Shown here one piece after another: positions 9,403 to 16,682 of a stretch of 64,000 nt of DNA; position 1 is the stretch's first letter; each line of letters begins with the position of its first letter. The position numbers were made by a program, and so were the translations under genes. This DNA comes from Mycobacterium paraense (GTDB lineage Bacteria; Actinomycetota; Actinomycetes; Mycobacteriales; Mycobacteriaceae), in NCBI RefSeq assembly GCF_002101815.1, contig NZ_LQPM01000023.1, positions 124,001 through 188,000 of the forward strand. The letters are read 5' to 3'. The notes under the pieces are model-generated. The model saw only the letters and a program-made list of their open reading frames with translations. It did no database searches and was not told where the DNA came from.

Positions 9403-9426
9403 TTACATACTGGCCGTAATGTGTAA
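9403..9426. promoter_or_regulatory. Imperfect palindrome upstream of enoyl-CoA hydratase
   Basis: The site reads TTACA-N14-TGTAA, with an inner ACAT-N10-ATGT centred on GGCC. It lies about 30 bases upstream of the hydratase ATG and between two divergent genes. The layout resembles a TetR- or GntR-type operator. No local regulator can be assigned. Confidence 0.4.
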
Positions 9427-9455
9427 ACCCTCGGATCTGACAGAAGGTGGGCGGA

Positions 9456-10379
9456 ATGACACTCTCCGACCAAGCCGGTGCGCAAGCCGGCGCTACGCCG
9501 GACAACGAACTGGTGACCTACGAGACCCTCGACGACGGCCGCGTCGCCCGGATCTGGCTCAATCGGCCGGATGCCCACAACGCGCAGAGCCGCGGCCTGC
9601 TGATCCAGCTCGACGAGGCGTTCCTGCGCGCCGAGGCCGACGACACCGTGCGGGTGGTGATCCTGGCGGCGCGCGGCAAGAATTTCTCCGCCGGCCACGA
9701 CCTCGGGTCCGAGCTGGCGATCGCGGAGCGCAGCCAGCTGCCCAGCTTCCGCATCAACGGCGGCACCCGCGATCCCATCGCGGAGAAGATCTACCTGCAG
9801 GAGTGGCACTACTTCTTCCAGAACACCTGCCGCTGGCGCGATCTGCGCAAGATCACTATCGCCCAGGTGCAGGGCAACGCGATCTCGGCGGGCCTCATGC
9901 TGATCTGGGCCTGCGACCTCATCGTGGCGGCCGACAACGCGAAGTTCAGCGACGTCGTCGCGGTGCGGTTGGGGATGCCGGGCGTCGAATACTATGCCCA
10001 CCCTTGGGAATTCGGCCCGCGCAAGGCCAAGGAGCTGCTGTTGACCGGGGATGCGCTGGACGCCGACGAGGCCTACCGGCTGGGCATGGTGTCGAAGGTG
10101 TTTCCGGTCGACGAGCTGGCGGACAAGACGCTGGAATTCGCCCGGCGTATCGCCGATCGGCCCACGATGGCGGCGCTGCTGGTCAAGGACTCAGTGAACG
10201 CGGCCTCCGACGCGATGGGATTCACCGAGGCGCTGCGGCACGCGTTCCACATTCACGAGCTGGGCCACGCGCACTGGGCCGCCCACAACGAGAACAGGTA
10301 CGCGGTCGGCCTGCCGCCCGACGTCGAGGACTGGCGCGACGCCAAGCCCACGCAGATCGCCCGCCGCGATACGCCATAG
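9456..10379 (+). CDS. Enoyl-CoA hydratase/isomerase family protein
   Basis: This 307-residue crotonase-fold protein is expected to act on acyl-CoA thioesters, typically hydrating 2-enoyl-CoA in beta-oxidation. The core motifs are visible: RIWLNRPDAHNAQS, the oxyanion-hole segments GKNFSAGHDLG and QGNAISAGLML, and the AVRLGMPGVEYYAHPWEFG region. The spacing is longer than in classical EchA proteins (about 260 residues), with an insert after the first oxyanion loop (ERSQLPSFRINGG). ATG 9456 has GAAGG seven bases upstream; GTG 9447 is an alternative. The neighbours are SDR and beta-hydroxyacid dehydrogenases, which suggests lipid or sterol side-chain catabolism. Confidence 0.85.
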   Translation: MTLSDQAGAQAGATPDNELVTYETLDDGRVARIWLNRPDAHNAQSRGLLIQLDEAFLRAEADDTVRVVILAARGKNFSAGHDLGSELAIAERSQLPSFRINGGTRDPIAEKIYLQEWHYFFQNTCRWRDLRKITIAQVQGNAISAGLMLIWACDLIVAADNAKFSDVVAVRLGMPGVEYYAHPWEFGPRKAKELLLTGDALDADEAYRLGMVSKVFPVDELADKTLEFARRIADRPTMAALLVKDSVNAASDAMGFTEALRHAFHIHELGHAHWAAHNENRYAVGLPPDVEDWRDAKPTQIARRDTP

Positions 10380-10411
10380 CGTGACCCGTGTGGCGGCTGT
10401 GACCGCTCGCC

Positions 10412-10417
10412 TATGCT
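10412..10417 (+). promoter_or_regulatory. Candidate -10 element of the SDR gene
   Basis: A TATGCT hexamer sits so that transcription would begin about seven bases downstream, inside the adjoining KstR-like operator. The leader would be short, ending at GTG 10439 or 10454. A repressor bound there would block initiation. Confidence 0.45.
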
Positions 10418-10430
10418 AGAACCCGTTTCA
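10417..10430. promoter_or_regulatory. KstR-type operator (TnnAACnnGTTnnA)
   Basis: The sequence TAGAACCCGTTTCA fits every fixed position of the published KstR consensus TnnAACnnGTTnnA. KstR is the TetR repressor of the cholesterol regulon, which includes mce4. The site overlaps the end of a TATGCT -10 hexamer and lies 23 bases before GTG 10454. This is a sequence match only. Confidence 0.65.
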
Positions 10431-10453
10431 GTTTTGGCGTGAAGGGACGCGGC

Positions 10454-11284
10454 GTGCAGCTTTCTTTCGACAACCGGACGTACCTGGTGACCGGTGGTGG
10501 CAGCGGGATCGGCAAGGGGGTCGCGGCCGGGCTGGTGGCGTCCGGGGCCTCCGTCATGATCGTCGGCCGCAACCCCGATCGGCTGGCGGCCGCGGTCAAG
10601 GACATCGAGGTGCTCAAGGCCGACGGTGCGATTCGGTATGAGCCCGCCGACATCACCAACGAGGAGGAGGCCGCCCGCGCGGTCGACGCCGCCACGGCCT
10701 GGCACGGCCGGCTGCACGGCGTGGTGCATTGCGCGGGCGGGTCGGAGACCATCGGGCCGATCACCCAGATCGACTCCGAGGCCTGGCGTCGCACGGTCGA
10801 CCTCAACGTCAACGGCACCATGTATGTGCTCAAACATGCGGCCCGCGAGCTGGTGCGCGGCGGCGGCGGTTCGTTCGTCGGGATCTCGTCGATCGCGGCC
10901 TCCAACACCCACCGGTGGTTCGGGGCCTACGGCGTCACCAAGTCGGCCGTCGACCACATGATGCAACTGGCCGCCGACGAACTCGGCCCGTCCTGGGTGC
11001 GGGTCAACAGCATCCGCCCGGGCCTGATTCGCACGGATCTGGTTGTGCCCATTACGGAATCGCCCGAGTTGAGCGCGGACTACCGGCACTGCACGCCGCT
11101 GCCGCGGGTGGGTGAGGTCGAGGACGTCGCGAACCTGGCGATGTTTTTGCTCAGCGACGCGGCCAGCTGGATCACCGGGCAGTGCATCAACGTCGACGGC
11201 GGCCACATCCTGCGGCGCGGCCCCGACTTCTCGGCGATGCTGGAGCCGGCGTTCGGCGCCGAGGGATTACGCGGAGTGGTCTGA
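10454..11284 (+). CDS. Short-chain dehydrogenase/reductase under a KstR-like operator
   Basis: This 276-residue classical SDR is expected to reduce or oxidise a carbonyl/hydroxyl on a lipid or sterol-derived substrate with NAD(P). Motifs: cofactor loop TGGGSGIGKG (13-22), HCAGG in place of NNAG, catalytic Ser145/146, Tyr159 and Lys163 (YGVTK), and the C-terminal SWITGQCINVDGG. GTG 10454 has AGGGA ten bases upstream and gives the usual SDR N-terminus; GTG 10439 would add five residues. Its 3' end overlaps the convergent gene at 11267 by 18 bases. The operator upstream points to induction on cholesterol. Confidence 0.85.
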   Translation: MQLSFDNRTYLVTGGGSGIGKGVAAGLVASGASVMIVGRNPDRLAAAVKDIEVLKADGAIRYEPADITNEEEAARAVDAATAWHGRLHGVVHCAGGSETIGPITQIDSEAWRRTVDLNVNGTMYVLKHAARELVRGGGGSFVGISSIAASNTHRWFGAYGVTKSAVDHMMQLAADELGPSWVRVNSIRPGLIRTDLVVPITESPELSADYRHCTPLPRVGEVEDVANLAMFLLSDAASWITGQCINVDGGHILRRGPDFSAMLEPAFGAEGLRGVV

Positions 11285-12157
11285 GTCCCCGGCGTCCCGG
11301 GCGGCGAGGGTGGCGAGCGCCGACCAGTCCAAGTGCCCGCCGCCGGTCGCCACCAGCGTGAGAAAGCGGTCCCGCAGCAGGCTGGCCACCGGCAGCGGCA
11401 CCTGCAGCTGCTCGCCGGCCGCAAGCACCAGCCGGACGTCCTTGAGGCCCAGGCTCGCCGCGAAGCCGGCGGGCTCGAACTCCTGACGCGCGATCAGCCC
11501 GCCGTAGGTCTGGTAGGCCGGCGCGGCGAACAACGTCGACGTGAGGATGTCCACGTACTGCTGGCGGTCGACACCGGCCTTGGATACCAGCGCGACGGCC
11601 TCGGAGATCGTTTCGATCGCCGACGCGAGCAGGAAGTTGCCGCTCAGCTTCACCAGGTTGGCGGTGGGCGGCTGCTCGGACACCACGAAGGTGCGCTGGC
11701 CGATCGCGTCGAACAGCGGCGACAACGGCTGCAGCACCTCCGGGGCGCCCGCGGCGATCACGAAAAGCTTTGCGGCGCTGGCCGCTTCGGGCCTGCCGAA
11801 CACCGGCGCGCTGGCGTAGCGCTGGCCGGCTTCGGCGTGCGCGGCGGCTAGGCGCTCCGACAGCGCGACGCTGATCGTGCTCGACGACACGTGCGTGGAC
11901 CCCGCGGGCAGCGAGGCCGCGATCCCGTCCGGGCCGAGCGTCACGGCCTCCACGGCCCGGTCGTCGGCCAGCATGGTGAACACCACCTCGGCCCGGCACG
12001 CCTCGGCCACGGTCCGCGCCGCGGTCGCGCCCCGCTGCACGAGGGCCTCCGCTTTGTCGGGGGAGCGGTTGTACACCGTGACGCGGTGACCCGCGCCGAC
12101 CAGGTTCGAAGCCATGCCCTGGCCCATGTTTCCCAGGCCGATGAATCCGATGTCCAT
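11267..12157 (-). CDS. Beta-hydroxyacid dehydrogenase (3-hydroxyisobutyrate dehydrogenase family)
   Basis: The protein is 296 residues. The Rossmann motif GFIGLGNMGQGMASNL starts at residue 4, and the HIBADH-family catalytic segment NLVKLSGNFLLAS carries the conserved Lys and Asn. The substrate-loop region STHVSSSTIS is present. The usual role is NAD(P)-dependent oxidation of a short beta-hydroxyacid. ATG 12157 gives the standard N-terminus; an in-frame extension to 12229 adds residues unlike the family. Its start is only 19 bases from the divergent SDR start at 12177, and its 3' end overlaps the convergent SDR by 18 bases. Confidence 0.87.
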   Translation of the reverse strand: MDIGFIGLGNMGQGMASNLVGAGHRVTVYNRSPDKAEALVQRGATAARTVAEACRAEVVFTMLADDRAVEAVTLGPDGIAASLPAGSTHVSSSTISVALSERLAAAHAEAGQRYASAPVFGRPEAASAAKLFVIAAGAPEVLQPLSPLFDAIGQRTFVVSEQPPTANLVKLSGNFLLASAIETISEAVALVSKAGVDRQQYVDILTSTLFAAPAYQTYGGLIARQEFEPAGFAASLGLKDVRLVLAAGEQLQVPLPVASLLRDRFLTLVATGGGHLDWSALATLAARDAGDSDHSA

Positions 12158-12176
12158 GCCATACACTCTGCCTTCT

Positions 12177-12968
12177 ATGAAGCGACTCGAGGGCAAGCGG
12201 ATCCTGGTGACCGGCGCCGCGTCGGGCATCGGTCAGGCGACCGCGCTGCGGTTGCTCGACGAGGGCGCCGCCGTGGTGGCCTCCGACGTCGCCGAGGACG
12301 GCCTGGCCCGGACGAAGGCGCAGGCCGTTGAGGCGGCGACCGCCGACCGCCTCACCACCATCGCGATGGACGTCGCCAACGAGGATTCGGTGATCGACGG
12401 CGTCCGACGGGCCGTGCAGGCCCTCGACGGCCTGGATTCGCTCGTCAACGCCGCCGGCATCCTGCGCGCCGCACACACGCACGAGACGAGCCTCGAACTG
12501 TGGAACCGGATCGTCGGCATCAACCTGACCGGGACCTTTCTCGTGGTGCGTGAGGCGCTTCGGCCGCTGCTGGCGAATCCGCGCAGCGCGATCGTCAACT
12601 TCAGCTCGACGTCGGCCTCGTTCGCCCACCCGTACATGGCGGCCTACGCGGCGAGCAAGGGCGGAATCCAGTCCTTCACGCATTCGTTGGCGCTCGAATA
12701 CGCCAAACAGGGACTGCGCGCGGCGTGCGTGGCGCCCGGCAGCATCAAGTCCGGAATCACCGATGCCACCGGGGGATACATTCCCCAAGACGCCGACTGG
12801 TCGCTGTTCCCGAGGCTCATGCCCATCCTGCCCACGACCGTCGAATCCAGCGGGGCCGGCATGGCCGAGCCCAGTGCGATCGCCGGCGTCATCGCCATGC
12901 TGGTGTCCGACGACGGCGCGTGGATCACCGGCACCGAGATCCGCATCGACGGCGGCACGCACGCCTAA
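12177..12968 (+). CDS. Short-chain dehydrogenase/reductase, Rv3485c-like
   Basis: This 263-residue classical SDR has cofactor motif TGAASGIGQ (12-20), NAAG (91-94), Ser144 (NFSSTSAS), Tyr157 and Lys161 (YAASK), and C-terminal WITGTEIRIDGG. In Mtb an SDR, Rv3485c, sits divergently next to cpsA in the mirrored order, so this is probably its orthologue. The substrate is unknown. ATG 12177 matches the family start (MKRLEGKRILVTG). The 19-base gap to the divergent gene leaves no room for a normal promoter and leader, so transcription may start at the ATG itself or inside the neighbour. Confidence 0.85.
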   Translation: MKRLEGKRILVTGAASGIGQATALRLLDEGAAVVASDVAEDGLARTKAQAVEAATADRLTTIAMDVANEDSVIDGVRRAVQALDGLDSLVNAAGILRAAHTHETSLELWNRIVGINLTGTFLVVREALRPLLANPRSAIVNFSSTSASFAHPYMAAYAASKGGIQSFTHSLALEYAKQGLRAACVAPGSIKSGITDATGGYIPQDADWSLFPRLMPILPTTVESSGAGMAEPSAIAGVIAMLVSDDGAWITGTEIRIDGGTHA

Positions 12969-12971
12969 TTG

Positions 12972-14534
12972 CTAGTTGACGCAGGGCACCCCGCCGCCGT
13001 CGATCGGTTTCCCTTGATCGGGCGTCGGATAGGTCGTGGTGGTGCCGTTGTAGTAATACGTGTTCGACTTGCTGGTCGTCGTCGTCGTGGTGGTCGTGGT
13101 GTCGTCCATCGAGGTGTCGTCCTGGGCCGGCATCGAGAAGTTGGTATCGACGGTCACGCGGATGTGCCCGGGCTGCACGGCGGCGTTCGGCTCCTTGGGC
13201 GCGTCGAGCCCGAGCAGGGTGGCCACGTTGTGCGCGTCGGTCTCCGCGCCGGCGCCGTACTCGATCGTTGTGACGGTGGGCTCACCCGAATTCCGGTCGC
13301 GCACTTGACCCGCCGTGTAGCCGTGCTTCTTCAGGGCGCGGGACACCTCGGTGGCGAGCCCGCTCATGCTGCCGGCATTGATCACGTCGACGACGGTGGA
13401 CGGGCTGGGTTTGGCGGCGGTGGTGGCGGGCGTGGTCGACGGCTGCGGTGCGCCGATCGCCTGGGCCACCTCGGCCTTGATCGCCGCCGGGTCGATGATG
13501 TTGACGTCCTGGCCGTCGATGTTGTCGTAGCGCACGACGGGCAGCGTCCGGAACTCGACGTTGCCGCTGGAAAACAGCGTGCCCAGGCGCTGGATCAGGT
13601 CGACGTCCCAACCGTTGGACAGGACGACATCCTTGCGGGCCACCTCCATCAGGCTCTTGAGCTTGTCGATGTTGCTGAAGGTGCCCGAGGCCTGCAGTTC
13701 CTGCATGACCGACGAGATGAATGCCTGCTGCCGGTGGGTGCGGTCCAGGTCCCCGTTTTCCAGTTCGTGGCGCTGCCGCACGAAGGCCAGCGCCTGGGAA
13801 GCGTCCAGCCGCTGCCGACCGGCGGGGAAGTCCGCGCCCGAATACGAGTCGTACACAGCGTGATTCAGGCAGACGTCCACGCCGCCCAGCGTCTGGGCCA
13901 GGTCGTAGAAACCGGCGAGGTTGACCTCGGCGAAATAGTCGATGGGGACTCCGGTGAGGCTGCGCACCGCGCGCAGGGTCGCCGTGCGGCCCGCTTCTCG
14001 GCCCTTGGTCTCGAGTTCCTTCTGGGTGCTGGTGCCCTGATTGGCGAGCTTGTTCGCGACGTATTGCTTGGTAAGCCCGTATGCCTCTTTGATTTTGATG
14101 TGGTTGTATCCGGGCACGCCGTTGAAGGGCACCCAGTCGTCGCGGGGGATCGAGAAGGCGACGACCTTGTTGTCGGCACCGATGTGGACCAGGATCAGCG
14201 TGTTGGTGTTATACCCGCCGTCGTCGGAATCGCCGGCGTGCAGGTGCTTGAGGATCGACCACGGCAGGTCGTTGCCGTCCTGGTCTTTGCGCGAATCCAA
14301 CCCGATGAGCAAGATGTTCATGTTGTCGCCGCTGGAACGCGGGTCCTCCGGCGACAGCGCGTCGGAGACGGTGATGCCCCCCAGGGCCCCGTGCGCCACG
14401 TAGTACCCGGCCCCGGTCATCAGCACGGCGCCCACCGACACCAGCGTCATCAACCCACGCGTCAGTCCCTTGCGAAGAGGCGACGGTGGGGTAACGGCGC
14501 GATGGCGGCGATGTGCGCCGCCGGAGCGTGCCAT
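12972..14534 (-). CDS. cpsA: CpsA, LytR-CpsA-Psr cell-wall ligase
   Basis: The protein is 520 residues (Mtb CpsA, Rv3484, is about 512). One membrane segment lies at about 25-47 and is followed by the extracytoplasmic LCP domain: LLIGLDSRKDQ, SIPRDDWVPFNG, the Arg-rich TRKE-type helix, GGVDVCLNHAVYD and ALAFVRQRHELENGDLDRTHRQQ. A LytR_C domain is at about 365-450 and a Thr-rich low-complexity stretch near 485. LCP enzymes transfer glycopolymers to peptidoglycan; in mycobacteria this is arabinogalactan attachment, and CpsA has also been tied to evasion of host LC3-associated phagocytosis. ATG 14534 is chosen over TTG 14537. It converges with the SDR stop. Confidence 0.94.
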   Translation of the reverse strand: MARSGGAHRRHRAVTPPSPLRKGLTRGLMTLVSVGAVLMTGAGYYVAHGALGGITVSDALSPEDPRSSGDNMNILLIGLDSRKDQDGNDLPWSILKHLHAGDSDDGGYNTNTLILVHIGADNKVVAFSIPRDDWVPFNGVPGYNHIKIKEAYGLTKQYVANKLANQGTSTQKELETKGREAGRTATLRAVRSLTGVPIDYFAEVNLAGFYDLAQTLGGVDVCLNHAVYDSYSGADFPAGRQRLDASQALAFVRQRHELENGDLDRTHRQQAFISSVMQELQASGTFSNIDKLKSLMEVARKDVVLSNGWDVDLIQRLGTLFSSGNVEFRTLPVVRYDNIDGQDVNIIDPAAIKAEVAQAIGAPQPSTTPATTAAKPSPSTVVDVINAGSMSGLATEVSRALKKHGYTAGQVRDRNSGEPTVTTIEYGAGAETDAHNVATLLGLDAPKEPNAAVQPGHIRVTVDTNFSMPAQDDTSMDDTTTTTTTTTSKSNTYYYNGTTTTYPTPDQGKPIDGGGVPCVN

Positions 14535-14547
14535 CAAAAACCTCGTC

Positions 14548-14577
14548 CTATTACCAGCGCACCACCAGTCACCGCAA
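14548..14577 (-). promoter_or_regulatory. Candidate cpsA promoter
   Basis: On the minus strand a TTGCGG -35 hexamer (14572-14577) and a TAATAG -10 hexamer (14548-14553) are 18 bases apart. They lie 14 bases upstream of the cpsA ATG, so any leader would be very short. Confidence 0.5.
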
Positions 14578-14593
14578 TGGCGGTTTGCGGTGA
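14569..14593. promoter_or_regulatory. Perfect 9-bp inverted repeat over the cpsA -35
   Basis: Arms TCACCGCAA and TTGCGGTGA are exact reverse complements separated by seven bases. The left arm covers the candidate cpsA -35 hexamer. This geometry suits a dimeric repressor; the regulator is unknown. Confidence 0.5.
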
Positions 14594-14968
14594 TGTCGCT
14601 TGCAGCATGCCGTCAAGTATGCGTTAGCTTGCTGTGAACCCTCCAATCAAGCGGGTTGATGTAACCAGGCTCACCCGCCCGCGATGGCCGGGTTTCGCCG
14701 CGTCGATTCGTCCGCTACCAGCGGGTTTGTGCGTAACTGGCCGGTCCGCGCGCCACCGTCGTGCCGGGACCGAACCCAACCCGTTACCAATTTGGCATTC
14801 AACGTCGAGTTGTTGCGCGAAATTTACGGTTTTTCAGCCAACTCGTCGGCGTTCGCGACGCGTGTAGCCGAATGCTATTCAGCAATATGGATATTCGCGT
14901 GCCATCGGCCGGGCCGTTTTCTTGCGTAGCCGTCGATGGTGCTGTGCCGCAGCCATTTTGGCGACCGT

Positions 14969-15241
14969 TTATCGGGCTCTGATGAGATCCTCGCCGGAGG
15001 TGTAATACCAGCGAATGTTCGTGCCCGTGACGATTTCCGCGAGGTATACGCCGACCGGTTCGACCTCGTAGTAGTAGTGAACGTTGCCCTGCGGGTCCAC
15101 CGCCGACGCGCACGAAAGGCCCGGCGCGCCGCACCGTTGCTTCACCGGTATCGCAGAAACGGCGGTGAACAGCGCGACCGCGATCGCCACCGCCAGTGGC
15201 GCGCCGCGCAGCCCGCGGCGAATTCGTGCCGGCTGCGTCAC
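14969..15241 (-). CDS. Small membrane or secreted protein, unknown
   Basis: This 90-residue protein has a basic N-terminus (QPARIRRGLRG), a hydrophobic segment (APLAVAIAVALFTAVSAI) and a mature part with two Cys (RCGAPGLSC) and several aromatic residues (HYYYEVEPVGVY, IRWYY). The hydrophobic segment could be a signal peptide or a single anchor; the Cys pair would then form a disulfide outside the cell. The start is GTG 15241, with a weak ribosome site. I do not recognise the family, but signal peptide, Cys pair and codon usage make it a real gene. Confidence 0.6.
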   Translation of the reverse strand: MTQPARIRRGLRGAPLAVAIAVALFTAVSAIPVKQRCGAPGLSCASAVDPQGNVHYYYEVEPVGVYLAEIVTGTNIRWYYTSGEDLIRAR

Positions 15242-15343
15242 GTCTGGGAGTGTATGCGCCCCGATGGGGCTTTTCGGGCTCCACGCGGTTTCGATGGCGG
15301 GGGACAGCGGGTAGGCGGATAGGAGCCGATTGGAGGACTCGCC

Positions 15344-15493
15344 ATGGTTGACACAGAGGCTCCCGAGCCGGGCACTCCGGGCGAGACGCCCGAGCGGCTG
15401 ACGCCGGCGGAGCCGCCCGAACGGCTGACGCCCGCGGAACCACCGGAGCGGCTGACGCCCGCGGAACCGCCGGAGCGGCAGATGCCGGCCTGA
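15344..15493 (+). CDS. 49-residue peptide made of nine-residue repeats
   Basis: A GGAGG ribosome site precedes ATG 15344. The translation starts MVDTEAPEPGTPGETP and continues with three copies of ERLTPAEPP plus a partial fourth, ending RQMPA. It is proline- and glutamate-rich, acidic and probably disordered, with no membrane segment. A second tiny gene follows 31 bases later, so the two may be cotranscribed. I do not recognise it. The synonymous changes between repeat copies suggest that the protein sequence is under selection, though the region is short. Confidence 0.55.
   Translation: MVDTEAPEPGTPGETPERLTPAEPPERLTPAEPPERLTPAEPPERQMPA
15392..15472 (+). repeat. Three tandem 27-base repeats
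   Basis: The units 15392-15418, 15419-15445 and 15446-15472 each encode ERLTPAEPP; a partial fourth follows. The units differ at a few positions, all silent. Confidence 0.75.
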
Positions 15494-15524
15494 AGACCTG
15501 CACGATCACGGATGGAGATAGCGC

Positions 15525-15671
15525 ATGCGCGCAGAAGAAGGCGACGAAACGGTCAAGGATTACGCCGCCGAGGGCAAGCAAGCACTCGGGCGGATCAAGG
15601 AATCGCAGCGTGTGGGAAACCCGATCGGCAGGTTCGTCCGGCGGATAGCCCGTTTCTTCCGGGCGGACTAA
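15525..15671 (+). CDS. Small basic/amphipathic protein, unknown
   Basis: This 48-residue protein starts MRAEEGDETVKDYAAEG and ends in a strongly basic amphipathic segment (RFVRRIARFFRAD). A GGAG lies seven bases upstream of the ATG. The acidic first half and basic helical second half suggest membrane-surface or nucleic-acid contact, which is inference. It follows the repeat peptide by 31 bases and is followed by an inverted repeat at 15686-15720. I do not recognise the family. Confidence 0.55.
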   Translation: MRAEEGDETVKDYAAEGKQALGRIKESQRVGNPIGRFVRRIARFFRAD

Positions 15672-15685
15672 TCCCCACGGAAGCC

Positions 15686-15720
15686 CCAGGAGATTGCGAG
15701 ATCGTCTTACTATCTCCTGG
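15686..15720. promoter_or_regulatory. Inverted repeat covering the hydrolase promoter and start
   Basis: Arms CCAGGAGAT and ATCTCCTGG are perfect 9-base complements, 17 bases apart. The right arm ends on the G of the hydrolase GTG. A TACTAT hexamer at 15708-15713 would start transcription at that G. It could be an operator or a hairpin ending the upstream transcript. Confidence 0.5.
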
Positions 15721-16595
15721 TGACGAGCGCACCTGAGACGTTTTCGACCCGGGGGACCGGCGGGGTTCGCATTGTTGCGGACCGCCTCGGTGATCCCCGG
15801 GCGCGCGCCGTGGTGTTCCTGCACGGCGGCGGGCAGACCCGCCGCTCGTGGGCCAAGGCCGCGGCGGCCGTGGCCAACCGCGGCTGGCAGGCCGTCACCA
15901 TCGACCTGCGGGGCCACGGGGAATCCGACTGGTCGAGCGAGGGCGACTATCGAGTGGTCAGCTTCGCCGCCGACGTGCAAGAGGTGCTGCGCACCCTGCC
16001 CCCACAGCCGGTCCTGGTCGGCGCGTCCCTGGGCGGCTTCACCTCGATGCTGCTGGAAGGCGAGCTCGCGCCGGGCACCGCCAGCGCCGTCGTCCTGGTC
16101 GACATCGTGCCCAACATGGAGCAGTCCGGGGCGAACCGCATTCACAACTTCATGTCCGACCGGGTGGAGTCCGGGTTCGCCTCCCTCGAGGAGGTGGCGG
16201 ACGCGATCGCCGAATACAACCCGCACCGTCCCCGGCCCACCGACCTCGACGGCCTGACCACCAACCTGCGCCGCCGCGGCGATCGTTGGTACTGGCACTG
16301 GGATCCGCAATTCATCAGCGGCACGGCGCCATACCCCCCGTTCGAAGTCACCGACGCCGATCGCATGCACGCGGCCGTCGACGCGATACTGCGTAATGGC
16401 GTGCCAATGCTGCTGATTCGGGGTCAGGTGAGCGACCTGGTCAGCCAGGAGCGCGCCGACGAGTTTCTTGCGCGCTTCCCGCAGGTCGAGTTCACCGATG
16501 TGCGCGGCGCGGGACACATGGTCGCCGGCGACCGTAACGACATCTTCGCCGAGGCCGTGCTGGGTTTCCTCGCACGGCACGTGGGCGCCGACTGA
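15720..16595 (+). CDS. Alpha/beta hydrolase (BpoA-like serine hydrolase)
   Basis: This 291-residue alpha/beta-hydrolase has the HGGG oxyanion motif (35-38), nucleophile elbow GASLGG with Ser103, a likely acid at Asp239 and His266 (GAGHMVAGD). It resembles the family annotated as non-haem peroxidases or epoxide/ester hydrolases in mycobacteria (BpoA type); the actual substrate cannot be told. It has no signal peptide and is presumed cytoplasmic. The start is GTG 15720. No ribosome site lies near it, and a -10-like TACTAT six bases upstream suggests a leaderless transcript. Confidence 0.85.
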   Translation: MTSAPETFSTRGTGGVRIVADRLGDPRARAVVFLHGGGQTRRSWAKAAAAVANRGWQAVTIDLRGHGESDWSSEGDYRVVSFAADVQEVLRTLPPQPVLVGASLGGFTSMLLEGELAPGTASAVVLVDIVPNMEQSGANRIHNFMSDRVESGFASLEEVADAIAEYNPHRPRPTDLDGLTTNLRRRGDRWYWHWDPQFISGTAPYPPFEVTDADRMHAAVDAILRNGVPMLLIRGQVSDLVSQERADEFLARFPQVEFTDVRGAGHMVAGDRNDIFAEAVLGFLARHVGAD

Positions 16596-16682
16596 CGTTT
16601 TCCCCTCTGCCCGAACCGTTTTCGCCCTCGCGCTGACCCCACGGCCAACGACGCCGAGCCGGCGCCGCTCGCTGCTGTTAGC

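Larger units (their letters stand above)
14535..14968. other. Intergenic region, 434 bases, no gene recognised
   Basis: It contains the cpsA promoter and palindrome at its left end. The rest is visibly AT-richer than its surroundings, with several short overlapping ORFs (14634-14867, 14684-14929) that show no start signal, domain or coherent protein character. It may be a decayed gene or a long 5' leader. Confidence 0.5.

Noticed and set aside
13080..13115. GTC/GTG-rich run that looks like a simple repeat
   Set aside because: It encodes the Thr-rich low-complexity segment near the CpsA C-terminus and needs no other explanation.
14634..14929. Short plus-strand ORFs between cpsA and the small membrane gene
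   Set aside because: They overlap in different frames, lack ribosome sites and show no protein character.
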